A DNA stretch of 64,000 bases from Gentiana macrophylla (GCA_026214975.1 JAOBSW010001246.1:1-64000), one strand, 5' to 3'. Shown: positions 30,945 through 43,928, numbered from the stretch's first letter. Notes: generated by a model not told the origin, from the sequence alone. Translations and numbers: made by a program.

Positions 30945-32880
30945 ATGGAAATGGAAGAGAATTTTGAGGATGCACAAGAATGGCATGAAAATGCCCAAGT
31001 GGAACCATATCCCTTAAATCCAAATGCCTATTTTCCTCCACCACCACAAGAACCTTACCCACAAATTCCACCACCACCACTTGAACCACCTCCACCAATT
31101 CCTCCACCACCCAAAGAACCATATCCATATGACCCACCCCCAATTCCATCCAACCAAAATAGACCGCTTTGTGAATACGCCATTAAAAAGGGAACTGAAG
31201 TTCATAATCCTATCCGGCTACCTCATATAGACTTTGAAAACTTTTTAATCAAGTCTCATATGTTCGGTCTAGTGGAGACTAGAGCTCAATTCCATGGAAA
31301 GGCCCATGATAACCCACATGTACATCTTCGCAATCTTGATGAAATATGCAACACGGGATTCCAAAATAGAACTTGTCAAGAATTCACCCGTCTTGCATTA
31401 TTTCCTTTTTCATTGAAGGGTCAAGCAAAAGAATGGTTTATGTCACTTCCCCACCATCACTTGAAATCATGGGATGATATACAAACCGAGTTTTGAAGCA
31501 ATATTTTCCACGGGTAGATATTTGGAGTTGAAGGAATTGCTAATTTCAAGCAAGGTTTAATTGAATCTTTGGACAATGCTTGGGACCGTTTAAGAAGCTT
31601 TTGAGGGCGTGTCCGAATCATGATTATACTTTGGATATGCAAGTCCAATTTTTGTAAAGGTTTACATGAAGAATAAAGAAAACAAATTGATTTGGTATGC
31701 CATGGATCACTTGTGATGCACACGGCCCAAGATGTTTATTGTGCTATTGAAAGAATGTCAAGAAATAAGAAATTGTGGGATCCCGGCCCAAGTGAAATGG
31801 AAGTTACCGTTGAGGATGAGCTTAATTCGAATGAGAAAGAAATTTTGAGAGAAATGGCTATGAAAAGTAAGAGGGTTGATAAATTGCAAGTGGCGAGTAA
31901 AGATTTGAAGCATCAAGTATGTGATGTTGGGTCATTGGGTGTTTTTCACATCAATAATTTTTCAAACTCTGATGTATATACACAAGAAGAAATGGGTTTA
32001 TTGAGACAACATCGGGATTTGGACTACACTCACACCAATGTCATTGATCCACCATTTTTGCCCAACAAGCCCCTATTCAACACACTTCTCAATCAATGGA
32101 AGATGTTTTCAATGGAAAAATTTGTGGAAAATTTGATGAGAGTTGTTGCTACTCAAGCCGTAATATGCAACAAATGATGACTTATTAGTATGATATCCCA
32201 AGATGTTGGAAATCGAGAGAAGCAATGGTGGACCAAAATATAAGAATTAGACTTTTGGAAGCATCTATGCGGAATGTTGAAGAGCATATGGCTAGAGAAG
32301 GAGAAAGAAAATGTAGTAGACCACCGGGTGGTATACCAAGCAACAACGAGAGAAATCCTAAATATGTGAATGCTATCCTTTACTAAAGTGTAAGAACATA
32401 TGGAAAGCGAAGACATGCAAACTATCATTGATCATGAAGTTGAAGATGACTTAGATGATAGATATTATGCAAGTGTTGAAGATGAAGAAAGATATAAGGC
32501 AAGAATGAGAGTGGAAGAAGAAGATGTAATATTGATGACTTTTTGAGCCAAAACCGACATCTTAATGCGGATAGTGATGATGAGGAAGCTATGGAAAAAG
32601 CAAGATTTTATGAGCTTTTGAAAAATCCCAATGTTAAGGAAGTTAATCATGATATTGATGATCTTGAGGTTGAAGAAGAATTGCAACTTTACGGAAATCG
32701 CAATTCGGTAATCACGAACTTCCGGAAAAACAAGGGATCGGATTTTCAAAGGGCGAGTCAAGGGATGCTAATTTCATTTCAAACAATGCTCAATCATTCA
32801 AGGAAGCTCCATCATCTTTATCCAATGAGAAAGGTAAGGGAGGTATACATTCTAACCCTACTTTAAGCGATCTTGAATCA
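30945..32880 (+). pseudogene. Athila-like gag
   Basis: The ATG at 30,945 starts MEMEENFEDAQEW, followed by a proline-rich segment (about residues 25-70, PPPP repeats) and the capsid-like part: NPIRLPHIDFENFLIKSHMF, DEICNTGF, TRLALFPFSLKGQAKEWFMS, LPHHHLKSWDDIQTEF. The LFPFSLKGxAKxW ... SWDD motif is the hallmark of Athila/Ty3 gag. The frame breaks after 31,496 and resumes in pieces (31,692-32,177 and 32,543-32,866) with acidic, Lys-rich sequence. The first 183 codons are unusually intact. Confidence 0.8.
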
Positions 32881-32910
32881 CTTCCCTACCCCAAAAGAAG
32901 AAATTAAAAG

Positions 32911-33520
32911 ATGAAGTTGGATAAGAAATATGCACGTTTTCTTGACACTTTTCGGCACTTAAATATTAATATCCCTTTCATGAAGCACTCACAAATATGC
33001 CGGCATATGGTAAGTTTCTTAAGGACATACTATCCAAAAAAGCGGTTGGAAGAGTATGAGACGGTATGTCTAAGTGAGGAATGTTCCTCCGTGCTTCAAT
33101 ATAAGCTCCTCCTAAACTTAAAGACCCGGGAGTTTTACGATCCAATGTGAGATTGGGGGATTTTGTTTAAGAAGGTGCTATGTGATCTCGGTTCGGCGTA
33201 AATCTCATGTCCTATGATGATTACATAAAACTTGGCATAGGCAAGCTTAAGCGTCACGGAGATGACTCTCCAACTTGCGGATCTTTCCATAAAGCGTCCA
33301 AAGGGAGTCATTGAGGATGTACTAGTGAAGGTCGATAAATTTTATTTCCCGTGGATTTTGTTGTTATGGATATGGAGATAGGGTACACTACTCCCTTTAT
33401 CCTTGGTAGACCATTTTTAGCAGCGGGAAGGCTCTATCGATGTTCATTAGGGAGAGCTTAGTTTAGGAGTTAATGATGAGCGCGTTATCTTTAACATTTA
33501 CACATCATCGAAATATCCAC
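32911..33520 (+). pseudogene. Athila-like aspartic protease region
   Basis: 32,911-33,150 reads KKYARFLDTFRHLNINIPFM and VCLSEECSSVLQYKL, the segment ahead of protease in Athila elements. Then, with shifts, VLCDLGSA at about 33,177 (active-site DLG), [33 protein letters not shown], and the flap/second-lobe motif TTPFILGRPFLAAGR. The conserved Ser/Ala after DLG is altered by an indel. No RT follows; the next open frame (33,547-33,768) ends PPPVP* and leads into the 3' non-coding block. Confidence 0.7.
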
Positions 33521-34460
33521 ATACTACACTAGAACCTTGTTCTTTTGTGGACACTTCGTGTCCCCTTGTTGTGGATCGTACTAACACGCAGGTAGTTAAA
33601 GAATACGTGAGCGATAAAGTGAAAGCTTGCAAACCAAAAGCTCAAAAATCAAAGGAAAAGTTCAGGAACAGTTGGGATTGGTGTCATTCGTCTACATTAT
33701 GTTGGAGACCGATTTTGAGGAAAAAGACGGATGTGGTGCATAAGGATGAACCACCACCCGTGCCTTAAAGATTTAAGCAAGACAAAGTCTAGCTATAGAC
33801 TATAAATTTAGCAACTATAGGTACTATCTTTCTTATTATTCATTAAGCATTATCTTTTAGTTGGTAATTGTGCTTATGTGCTACATGCTTATGTGAGTAG
33901 TTGGTAAGTAGTATCTACATGGACGATTAAGCCGTATAATTTCCATCTAACTCTACCAAATAATCTCGTCGAGCCCACGATGTTAAAAACAAGCGCTTCC
34001 GGGAGGCAACCCGTTTCTCATTCATAGGATAATTAATTATTGTGTAAATGATTTGAAATATGGAAAATTGTGAACATGCATGTGATATTGCCATTAGTTT
34101 GTTTGAAAAAGTTGAAAGTTTTGGTGTATGTGTTGATTGGTAAGCATAGAGGGTAAGATAAACATGCTTTTGGCTAAGTTTTGGTAACTCGGTAATTACC
34201 GAGTGAACCCGGTCATCGTTCGGTAATTACCGAAATGGCAATTCTGAGATCATAGACTTTCGGTAATCGGTCGGTAGATTACCGAACAGTTTCGGTAATC
34301 TCCCGGTAATTACCGAGAATCACAGAGTTTGGCTTTTAATCCGGATATGCATGGTTTTAAGTCGTAAAAGTTAAGTATAATATTTTGCTCTTTTGTGAGG
34401 CTCGGTGTGGCCAATGATCATGTTGTGTCTACATGTTGGATGATACTTTATTTGTACTTG

Positions 34461-34720
34461 GGATCGCTTGTCATATCATTGTTTGTATCTCATGTTCATG
34501 CCCACCCACCCTCCCTTTCATTTTAGCATCCCGGTATTTGTTTTGACTAGTTGATTCCCCATCTGTCAGATCCTGAATTCCCTCAGATTTGGCGTGACAA
34601 ATGGCCTCCATGTTTTTGTCAATCCTAAATGTTTGTAAGCAATTGTAGCAATTGCTATATAAAAATGGATAGCGCAATGTAGCGAGACACATAGGAATCA
34701 ACGGTTCAAATAAATACAAT
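34461..34720 (-). other. Exon-like ORF, unidentified
   Basis: The minus-strand frame reads NMEAICHAKSEGIQDLTDGE, then STSQNKYRDAKMKGRVGGH. It is hydrophilic and exon-like in composition, and it sits downstream of the SINA exon on the same strand. It does not match any part of SINA ligases that I know. It could be part of an adjoining gene fragment or chance. Confidence 0.25.
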
Positions 34721-35464
34721 AAGAAGCTTCAAGTATTTTCATCACAACGATCAATGTTTATTAACAGAAGTATTTGTAATGAAAAATGATGTGTCCGAAC
34801 TAAGACTATATAACTGCAGTATGGTAGGCTGCATGTGAGTAGTGGTACTTTGAAGTCTTCCATTTAGTAAAAATGGGGGTAGAACAACGTTTTTGGGATG
34901 TAGCTCAACACATTTTGGGTCAAATATGTAAGTTCCAATCTTACAATGTTCAGCTATTTTGTTGGGTAGTAGAATGAAGACTAAGAAGAATCAAAATTAG
35001 CAAGAAGTAGCAGAAGGGTATGTAGATGTACGTGTTCCTCCTAGTAGATTTATGTGTATTATTTCCAGATGTTGGTTAACTGTAGTGTGTAATGATCTTC
35101 AATCGGGGTGTAATAAAGCCTGCAGCTTTTAAGAATTTTCAAAGCATGAAAACCCCCACATTATTTAACTAACTTGGTCTTATTCACATAAGCAGTAGCT
35201 AATTATTTAATCAATTGATTATAGTGATTCAATTCAAACTTTCACACATGTAGTTTCATCAAAGCTTTCATTTAATATGCATAAGAAACTGAAGCATTAA
35301 TCTGAAACAACCCAAAACAAAGGATTAAAAGAAAGAGAAGGAGAGAAATAAACACCATTGAAAAGAAAGAGAAGGAGAAAGAGAAGGAGAGAAATAAAAG
35401 CGTAAGAACAAAGGATAATGCAAAACAAACGAATTTCTATAGAATTAATTAGCAATTTTGATAC

Positions 35465-35614
35465 CTGATGGATGGGAGGGTACATGGAATTCAAGCAAAC
35501 AGGGCATTCTAGTTGGCGCACACCCACTTCAAATAGATCTTCATCTTGAGGAGGGGGATCAATAACCTCAGGGTTGCAAAGAATGTCATCATAATAAGAT
35601 TTTCCCAATGACAT
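35465..35614 (-). pseudogene. SINA-type RING E3 ubiquitin ligase exon
   Basis: The ATG at 35,614 opens MSLGKSYYDDILCNPEVIDP, then EDLFEVGVRQLECPVCLNSM and YPPIHQ, ending at donor CAG|GTATCA. ECPVCxxxMYPPIHQC is the first half of the RING domain of plant SINAT (seven in absentia) ligases, which ubiquitinate substrates with E2 enzymes. The next exon (HTLCxxCKxxV ... CPTC) and the SINA substrate-binding domain are not found in the following 1 kb on the minus strand. It is probably a fragment, although a distant next exon beyond the Athila sequence cannot be fully excluded. Confidence 0.75.
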
Positions 35615-35639
35615 GGTCACACAAATCAAGCGATCAATA

Positions 35640-36480
35640 CCTGTAAAAGCTTAATGCATAATCCTAATCCAAAATAGTACATTTTCTCTACTCTATACAA
35701 TTCAAGGAGCACCAAACCAACATGATCCAAAAGAGAAATGCAAGTTATCTCAGTAAATGCACCGACCACGATGTCAATAGCCTCATACAATTCAGGCAAT
35801 TAATCAAACAAGAATAATTATTCATTGAATTTCAAATTGAATTAGCAAGAAGTAGCGACATGGTATGTACAAGCACGTGTTCAAAAATAACGGGGTGCAG
35901 CCACAAATGACAACCAAGAATAACAGATTAATTTTTTTGAATGATCTTCAGGGAAGCGGAAATTGATTTCATCACTTGCAAGAATTTTAAGCAGCAGACA
36001 AATAAATAAATAAACTCGTCTACTCTTCTACTAAACTTCCACAAGAACAGAAACCTTGAATCGACATACAAAACTCGAATCCCCCCATGTGAAGATAGAA
36101 GGACTGCCGACGTGTCACCATAACAGCACCGGAAAACACTGAGCAAGAACCGATTGGAGCAAGAAAGCGGAGGAGACACCACAACCCAGCACGTATTCAA
36201 AGACATGGCACCTGGGAAGCCTATTACAGTGGTTACCGGCGGACACACATCAATTGTATCTGCTCACATGGCCTGGGTACCTTACCCGTCATTCAGAAAT
36301 CCCAATTGAAACCGAAGTTCTGAAATTTTTTAGCACTATTTTCCCACAAAATCTCACAATAGTTCAGAAATCCCATTGTCCATCCCAAGAAACATAAGTG
36401 CGAAGAATTGAGAGCCAACCGGGAGACGGAAGACCGGAGATGGAGATGGAGACGGAGACGGAGACATGTTGAGATCACCT
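35640..36480 (-). other. Possible upstream/leader sequence of the SINA fragment
   Basis: The minus strand holds a CT-rich start-like stretch (MSPSPSPSPSPVFRLPVGSQ from about 36,466) followed by stops, and a Ser/Cys-rich ORF (36,248-35,928). Neither is recognised. It could be leader and first intron of the SINA gene. Nothing decisive is visible. Confidence 0.25.
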
Positions 36481-38240
36481 ATCCAACTAAGGTGTCTAAT
36501 TTCGGTATCCAAGTAAAAACGACGTAGTTTTAAGTATATTTTATTCTCTTATGCCTTTTAATTACTTTCAAAGATATTCATTGGTGTTGATTGTAGCCAA
36601 ATCTATTGTTTGTGTTCTATCCAAAGTTTTATACTGAAGAATTTTAGAGGAGAAAATTTATATACCGGAAAAATGTTGCAAGGGATAGAGTCTAGATCGA
36701 TACGAGGAAAGGACGTACTTTAAGCAACACATTCGGGCCTTCTATTTCCATCCAATCTAGCACAAATTTGAGTAGCAGCATACATTTAACAAACAGCCCA
36801 ATTGATTTATTTTAAAACAACACGACATGTTTTCACAATCGACTACCTACAGGATAGACTTATATCAAATGTCCTTCAAAATTGTTTTGTTTCCAGCTTT
36901 AGCAGAGAAATGGAGATGGAAAAAACAAGTTAATTATAAATTGCCAAACGAAAACATAAAACCCACTACAATTTGTGAACTAGAATATCCTCATATCCCT
37001 CATAATTAACTAGTGCACAAGTGTAATTCAAATAAAAATCGAAAATTGAAAGAGTCAAAAAATGTTTCATGAACCTTAAGAATTAGCATTTAAGGGTTAT
37101 GCTTTGAAGCTGAAAGGGATTTATAGAAAATTATCGAGAATTTTCGGAATACGGAATGTTCGGCCATGTACCGAAATAAATTCTCGGAACACGAAACCTT
37201 TTTAAAATTGGCACTCTTAAATAGTCTCGCCTTCTACCTTAGCTGAGCTTAGGGTTGGGTTGTTTTATATTTCTTAGACGATGGAAATAATAATAATAAT
37301 AATAATAATAAGGGGTCAGAGTCCATAAGGACATGTTTTAAACTTAAATGGTTGATAAGGACAGTCACTACATGTGTTACTACATTTTTATACACGTGTT
37401 CATTACATGTGTACATTACATGTTTGTCTTCTTAACCATTTTAGATTAAAAACGTCATTTATTTAACTTTTAACCTTAATAATAATTATGTTTAGACTAT
37501 CATGGATATCTTTTCCTTGTTTGAACTTATTTTCTATTTCGAAGTAAACTTTCTTGGGATTTGTGATGTAATAATTGGGATTAGACCCGCATATTTTATC
37601 TCCTATATTTTATGTTTCGGTGTTTTTTTTAAATTTATTTATTTTAATCGTACATTATTTCGAGGCTTCGTGTATCGTGTTTTTGTTACGAAACATGGCC
37701 GAACGATTCGTTTCCCGTAAAATCAGTAGTTTTTTAAACGGGTCGTTACAGAAACAATATGTCATGTTCTGTTTTTTTTTTTTTTTTTTTTTTTGAAGTA
37801 ACGATATGCCATGTTTGAATATAAGAATTATGCACATCCTCCACGTTTTTATTTAATTCTTTTAAGGAACATGTTTATTTCTTATATATCTTTACACATT
37901 TAAAAATGGCGTGTTAAAGGGTGTTATGTTTGAATATAAAAATTACGCACCTCATCAGCGACTTAAGTGTTTGTATCGAGATGGTAATTCGACGATAGTT
38001 TATGACATTCCAACAGATAAAACACCGTCCAATCAATAAGAATTAGTGCCAGTTAAGGTTATCTGGGATATTGCATTTAGAGGGAAGTTTTTAGTTAATC
38101 ACTACTAACATAGATATAAATGACATGATAGGAACCGCTGGAGTAAAAGTCCAATTTGAGGACTGATTGTTTAGATCATATCATATCACCCATCTCCTTA
38201 TAGTTTTTCTCCTTATTTGGAGTGATACTAATGACAAATC
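36480..38240. other. AT-rich stretch without recognisable genes
   Basis: It contains an (AAT)n microsatellite at about 37,284-37,311, repeated tacatgtgt words at about 37,360-37,425 and a T run at about 37,771-37,794. The short ORFs are not conserved with anything I recognise. Confidence 0.6.
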
Positions 38241-38245
38241 GACAC

Positions 38246-38863
38246 TGACGATGATGGAAATCGTCGGGTATATGATCCGGGTCCAAATACTCTAGAACTA
38301 CTAACCAAGAACCATTAACAATGGGGATGGAGGTTATGACGTGATTTTGACTGAGCCTGAGAGTAAGTTTCTCCCAAGTTGCCTACGCATGCAATGTATG
38401 TAATTGGAATCAAGTCTTTCGTAGTTCCTTAGGGTTGTTTATATAGGGAGGCGTCTCGCCCTTGTCGTGTTAGACAAGTATATGATTCTTAAACCCCAAG
38501 GATTATTACGTGTCAATCTCTTTTCTAAGAGATAATTAGGATAGCGTTTAAATAATAAGTTCGGCGTCCTATAATCACGGGATTCTTCCCATCTTTATCC
38601 TTTTATATAGGCACATGATCGAATTGCCTTTGTAAGGAAAAGCCCTGACGTCCTGCGTCAGGTTCCTCAGACCGTCTCGACCAAGGTTACCCGACCCTTG
38701 ATGACCGAGCCGCTCTGCGGTGGTCTAGTCGGGCAAAACGAGGAACGACCTCCCGCCTGGGTAAGGTTCAGTCTGGCCGGGTCCTCTGGCCCCAATATTC
38801 TTCCACATAGTTATTACACGATCTTTGAATGGCATGTGGTGAGGTTTACTTTATCCCTCATCA
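38246..38863 (-). repeat. Gypsy 3' LTR
   Basis: This 618-bp LTR reads TGACGATG to TCATCA on the plus strand. By eye it differs from 62,613-63,234 at roughly two dozen positions. A TATA-like tttatatagg occurs twice in each LTR. Confidence 0.9.
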
Positions 38864-38965
38864 TAAGCCCCCCAGGTCTGACCAGATCCCGTCTGGGTTG
38901 GGAAGACCTGACATAGCAGGGATGCAGCTCTGTCTTTTCACAGAGTCAAGGTTGGCATCGCCACG

Positions 38966-40395
38966 TGTTAGGAACATTTTATTATGTTTTGATGATGGCC
39001 ATACTAGCTGTTATAACAAGCTTGAAATAAGTTAGAACACTCTGTATAGTCTTTACTTAGAGTCTGACATGTTGTATAAGTTGAGTCAGACAAGTATTGT
39101 ACTAGTTGGTAGGACGGCAAAGCAAGAACAGATTTTCGGCAGAGTGAAGCCAGCCAAGTACCAGCAGAGAAGCAATGAAGATATTATGGTCTGACTTATA
39201 ACCAAGGAAGTTTGTGATGACCTGGGATAAGTCTAAGTTATGTTTCAAGTGATGAAACTTAATGTTTAAATATGGTGTACACTGATCTCACACAAATCAA
39301 GGATCAGTGAAGTACAAGAATTCTCCTTTGAACTGAAAGAATGAAGGAAACAGTGAATCGGCAAAGTAAACTGACATTCGGCTGAGTGAAGACAAAGCAG
39401 TGAAGGAAGATCTAAGCGGCAAAGTCAGATGAACCACTTAACCATTCGGAGAACGGCTGAGCAAACCTTACTTAGTCAGATTATTCAAATATGAAGAAGA
39501 TACAGAAGATCAAGTATTAAATACACAATCAATAGAGGATCAAACAAGGATGGATTTTCATGTAAACGTCTAAAGAAAAATTCGAACACTGAAATCAAGG
39601 AGAATATAATTAAGGGGGAATCAAGAATAAAATCAAGGATTATTCTCCTCATTAATATAGCCAACGGACATAAATTCAAATCAAATAATCAAGGCTATAA
39701 ATAGAAGGCATTGACAGAAAAAGAAATAGGAGGATAAAAAGAAAAGGACGAGAACGATAAATCTGAGCAAAAAACTCTGTCAAAGTAAAAAGCCTTCTAT
39801 CTGTGTAAAAAGGAAACATCTAGTGATCAACTCAAAACTGAGAGCTACAATTCGAACATCAAGCATTGAGATTGATCAACAAGTTTGTGAATCCAATTCA
39901 CATCAATCAAGCAACTGAATCAGAGTCATCTGAGAAGGAGTTGTGTCACTGATAGCTGCTGAAGGATTTGATCCCAAGGAGCAGAGATAGAGACTTAATC
40001 ACTGAAGCTGTTGCAGTCAAGGAGTGATAGTCTTGTAGATTGTGAAGCTTGTGAAGTCAAGGACAATCGTACTATTGTATCTGTGAAAACAATAGTGAAT
40101 TCCTCCGATCATCATAGGAGAAGAGTGGATTAAGGGATTACACCACCCTGAACCACTATAAGCCTTGTGTCAATTTACTTTCTGCAATTTACCTTTACTG
40201 CATTTATTTAATTGCGTATATTATATCATATATTTGTGATTGCTTAAACTACCTTGAAATAACATAGTAAGGAGGGACTTATCCGCTGCCCAAAAGCTTT
40301 TAAGTGCAAGAAAAGTTTTTGAAACTCCACTATAGTCATTCACCCCACCCCCTCCCCCCTTCTGACTATAGTTTTACCCTTCTCTGGGACCAACA
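38966..40395 (+). repeat. Copia 5' LTR (1.43 kb)
   Basis: It starts TGTTAGGAACATT and ends GGGACCAACA. The length and the ACCAACA end followed by TGGTATC fit SIRE/Maximus-type Copia LTRs. A TATA-like ctataaatag lies at about 39,704. A C-rich run (accccacccc) is present near 40,345. Confidence 0.8.
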
Positions 40396-40397
40396 AT

Positions 40398-40409
40398 TGG
40401 TATCGGAGC
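40398..40409 (+). promoter_or_regulatory. Primer binding site (initiator-Met tRNA)
   Basis: TGGTATCGGAGC lies two bases after the LTR end, matching the Copia consensus TGGTATCAGAGC with one change. Confidence 0.85.
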
Positions 40410-40491
40410 AGTGTTATTAGTATCAAAACCTGTTTAGATCTACTTTCTGGTAACAAGGAGATCATATATTTTCAAAGTAGTTTTCAAATCT

Positions 40492-41916
40492 ATGCTTTCT
40501 ATATATTCACATATATATCTCTTACTTGTACTTATGGATTCCTCAAACTTTATGTCAAAAGTACCAATTTTCAATGTTAATAATGTTGATGAATATAAAA
40601 TAAGAATGTTATCTCATCTTGCAGCAACTCATGAGGAGATGCTGGATGTAATTAATGATGGTCCAATCATGATCATGACTGTGGTAGCCACAAGAGCAGA
40701 TCAAGGAAAAGAAGTGGACAAACCCAAGAAGGATTGGACCAAGGATGACAGGAGAAGAGCAAATCTAGACTTTGTTGCAAAAGATATGATTTTGAAGACC
40801 CTAGATAGCAACATGTTCATGAGAATCAAAGATTGCAAGACAGCAAAGGAGATGTGGGACAAGCTGGCACTGATAAATGAAGGATCTGAAGCAATTAAAG
40901 AAAACAAACTATCTGTTGCAAAACAGAAATTTGAGAACTTCAAAATGAAGGCTGGTGAATCCATTGATCAAATGAACAATAGATTCTCAAGCATCATCAG
41001 TGAACTGCAACAGCTTGGACACACATACCCTCAGAAAGAAGTGTGTTTAAAGATCTTGAGAGGCTTATCTGAAAGGTGAAAGATCATAACATCAGTAATC
41101 AGAGGAACAACAAATCTTGCAAACACTGACACCCTAACCCTGATGTCCCAACTAAAAACTCATGAATTCCAATTGAACGGTGAAGATGGTGCTCCGGCAG
41201 AGACACAATGAGCCAGTGCACTGATAGCACCTCAACAAAGTAACTTTGCTGATTGTATCAGCAAAGAGACACTAGAACTTAAAGAACAGGTAGCTTTATT
41301 AGTTAAACGCTTTGACAGGAGCAAAAAGAAGCCATTCAAAGGGAACTCATCATCAAACAAGAGGTCAAGTTCAAACAAAGACATGAAGATAAGAGATGAT
41401 GAGTACAGATGCTTCAACCGCAACAAGAAAGGTCATTTCAAGGCTGATTTCCCCGAAGAAAATAATAAAGATGAAGAAAAGAAGAAGTACAAAGCATCTG
41501 AAAAGAGGAAAGGTAAGAAAGCACTCAAGGCTGAATCCAGCAGTGAAAAGAATGCAGAATCATCTGACAATGACTCAGACAATAGTGATGAAGTAGACAT
41601 CTCAGATAATGAAAAAGCATGTCTATGTCTCATATGACCAAAGAATTAGATGATGATGAAGGTGACAGCTCAGATAATGAGAAAGCAAGTCTATGTCTTA
41701 TGGCCAAAGAATCTGATGAAACTGAGATAACATCTAGTTCTTACTCTTCATCAAATGCTTCGACATCTAACACTGCACAATCTTCTATTCTCCCATTAGA
41801 TCCAGCAGCCCTAGTCCAAAATCTCATGACTAAATTTGATGAAATTGAGATGAATCATGAAATTCTGGAAAAGAAATGTAAGGATCTAAGAAAAGAAAAG
41901 AAAATATTGAAGGAAC
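40492..41916 (+). pseudogene. Copia gag, 5' part (UBN2 family)
   Basis: The start is the ATG at 40,492 or, more likely, 40,534 (MDSSNFMSKVPIF). UBN2-type capsid features follow: DDRRRANLDFVAKDMILKTL, CKTAKEMWDKLALINEGSE, KENKLSVAKQKFENFKMKAG and LQQLGHTYPQKEVCLKILRG. A stop falls at 41,077. Past it, the zinc knuckle CFNRNKKGHFKADF (about 41,410) retains Cys-His but lacks two of the four ligands. An acidic Ser/Asp/Lys-rich tail and a coiled-coil-like EILEKKCKDLRKEKKILKEL run up to the inner insertion at 41,917. The frame continues after 51,293. Confidence 0.8.
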
Positions 41917-43261
41917 TGTTGGAATAGTGTCCTAAACCCAATCGGGTTGGACCGGATCCGACCGGGTCGGATCATTTCTACTATTTCTTTATGTTTATAC
42001 ATATATTAAATGGCTTTTATGTTGTCATATATATGTTCTTTTAAAAACCAATTATGAATTGTTATATGATAACGCCTTAGTATTAAAGCGTGATAGAGAA
42101 ACCATGATGATAGCGATTATGGTTGATGAGATCTCTAACCACTTCAATAAGTTTGATACTTAAATGTCTCAAGCCGATGTACTATTAAAGCAGGGCATTG
42201 ATAGTGTAAGCAGACTAGCACGTATTAGATGTCTTACATCTTTAGGGTAGGGATAGATCTCGCGTCATCGAAGTGTAGAGACACTTGGGTATGCGTGGGA
42301 CGTGTATTGAGAACGCGCGACGTTAGATCGACCCACTTACACGGATAAGTGTCACACTATGTGGCGGTTGTGTAATTATCCTTAAGACCGAGTCTTCATG
42401 GCATCACGGTGTGGATTGTCATGCTTTGACACTATTGAGGTTTCCCCTAGCCACGGGGCGATCATGCGGTAGTGATTGGGTATGATATTGAAGCATGCGG
42501 AGTATACATGATTGGTCGTCCGGGAATCGCGTATCCTATGATTGGGATCGAATATCCGAAATGGCCTTCTTATAAGGAATGTCTTACTCTCGTGAATCTT
42601 TGCAAAGTGGGAGTAAACGAGTTACTTCGAGAGAGCATGATATCCAGATTATAAGATACGGTCGTTAATGTTTGACACTCGATGTACGACCGTATGGATA
42701 TTATTACAGCGATAGGATTGTAAGTTACACGGTAACTGTTTCACATGAAAGGTAGTAGTCATTGCATTTGACTCTTCCGATGATTGGGGGTCACGGTGTG
42801 TTGCTAGACGCTATCCCGTGATCGTTAGGCATGAAGGGCATTTTCGTAATTTGCACTTTGTGTCTACGGCCAACATATTCGGAAGCCTATCGGGTCACAC
42901 ACATAAGAACATCTAGTCGGATTAAAATGTGGTTATAGATGATAACCAAATAAGGAAAGTTTATCTCGAGACTATAAAGGTTATAGTGGTAAATTAATAT
43001 GGTGGTATTTATTTATTATGAATAAATTAAATACAAGATAATAATAATATTATATTAATTAAAGAATATTCCGGAAGCCAATTTATGGCTAAAGGTGGCG
43101 CAACTTATTTGTGTATAAGATACACTTGGATTGTGCAATTTAATTAATGATATTACCTATTATTAATATTAGATATTAATAAAATAAAATAATATAGATA
43201 TATTATCTATACATGCGTGTGTGCATAAATGCAAATTGGATTTGCATGCATGCAAGTATGC

Positions 43262-43300
<39 letters not shown>

Positions 43301-43928
43301 ATTAATAGATTTATTTGTGTAATATATATGTGATATATACACATGTGTAAATTGATTTATGGTAATAAAATAAAGATAGTCAATATTAGATATTGACAAT
43401 ATCTTAGAATATTCAATATAAGATATTGACAATATCCTAGATTTATTTAATATGAGATATTGTAAAAATTGAGATAAATCAATCAATTATATTTTCCTTA
43501 TTTTATTGGGAAAAGGTTTTCTTCCTTTCTACTCTACTTGGGGCGCCACTTCTACTATAAGTAGGAGGTGGGTGTCAAGCTCTTTTGCACAACACAATTC
43601 CAAGAACTAATAGTTCTTGTGTAAAATAGAGAGCATCTTATAGAGAGTTGGAGAGAGGGGAAAAGGGCCGGTCTAGCAACCGGAGTTGTCCAATAGCAAT
43701 CCATGATGGGATTCCGGCGGGCTGTTCGTGTGGACTAGCGGTAGAGGCCGAACTTTTGGGCGGCTCTATGCAGAACTACTCTCCTTAGACGGTCAAAGCG
43801 TCGATCTTTTAGATCAACCAAGGTAACCACCGTCTACTAACTCGTTTGTTTATTGCTTAGCGAAGTCGATCCTGGTTAAAAGGAAATAAAATTTTAAATT
43901 CATTTGCGTTCCGCATAGATTTCTAACG
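41917..43928 (+). repeat. Inner Copia 5' LTR
   Basis: It starts TGTTGGAATAGTGTCC and ends near TTTCTAAC. A (TA)n microsatellite lies at about 43,265-43,298. The right border is inferred from the partner LTR and the primer site at 43,931, because the final bases differ (aacg here, aaca in the partner). Confidence 0.85.

Larger units (their letters stand above)
29071..34450 (+). mobile_element. Athila-like Gypsy element, gag-protease only
   Basis: A 5' LTR of about 1.6 kb ends near 30,728 (ttttgaca). The primer site TGGCGCCATTTCTGGGGA lies at 30,739-30,756. Gag spans 30,945-32,880 and protease about 33,150-33,520. A typical Athila 3' non-coding block (acaagcgcttccgggaggc at about 33,991) follows. 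RT, RNase H and integrase are absent: only about 450 bases separate protease from the 3' block. The 3' LTR is also absent, and the sequence passes into unrelated DNA near 34,450-34,500. Palindromic ggtaattacc words recur at about 29,590-29,660 and 34,180-34,320. It looks like a non-autonomous, truncated family member. Confidence 0.75.

Noticed and set aside
30889..31230. Trp/Val-rich minus-strand ORFs and a His-rich plus-strand ORF
   Set aside because: They are other-frame shadows of the proline-rich part of the Athila-like gag.
36185..36300. Plus-strand frame GKPITVVTGGHTSIVSAHM as a coding exon
   Set aside because: It is short, has no start or splice context that I can support, and matches no family I know.
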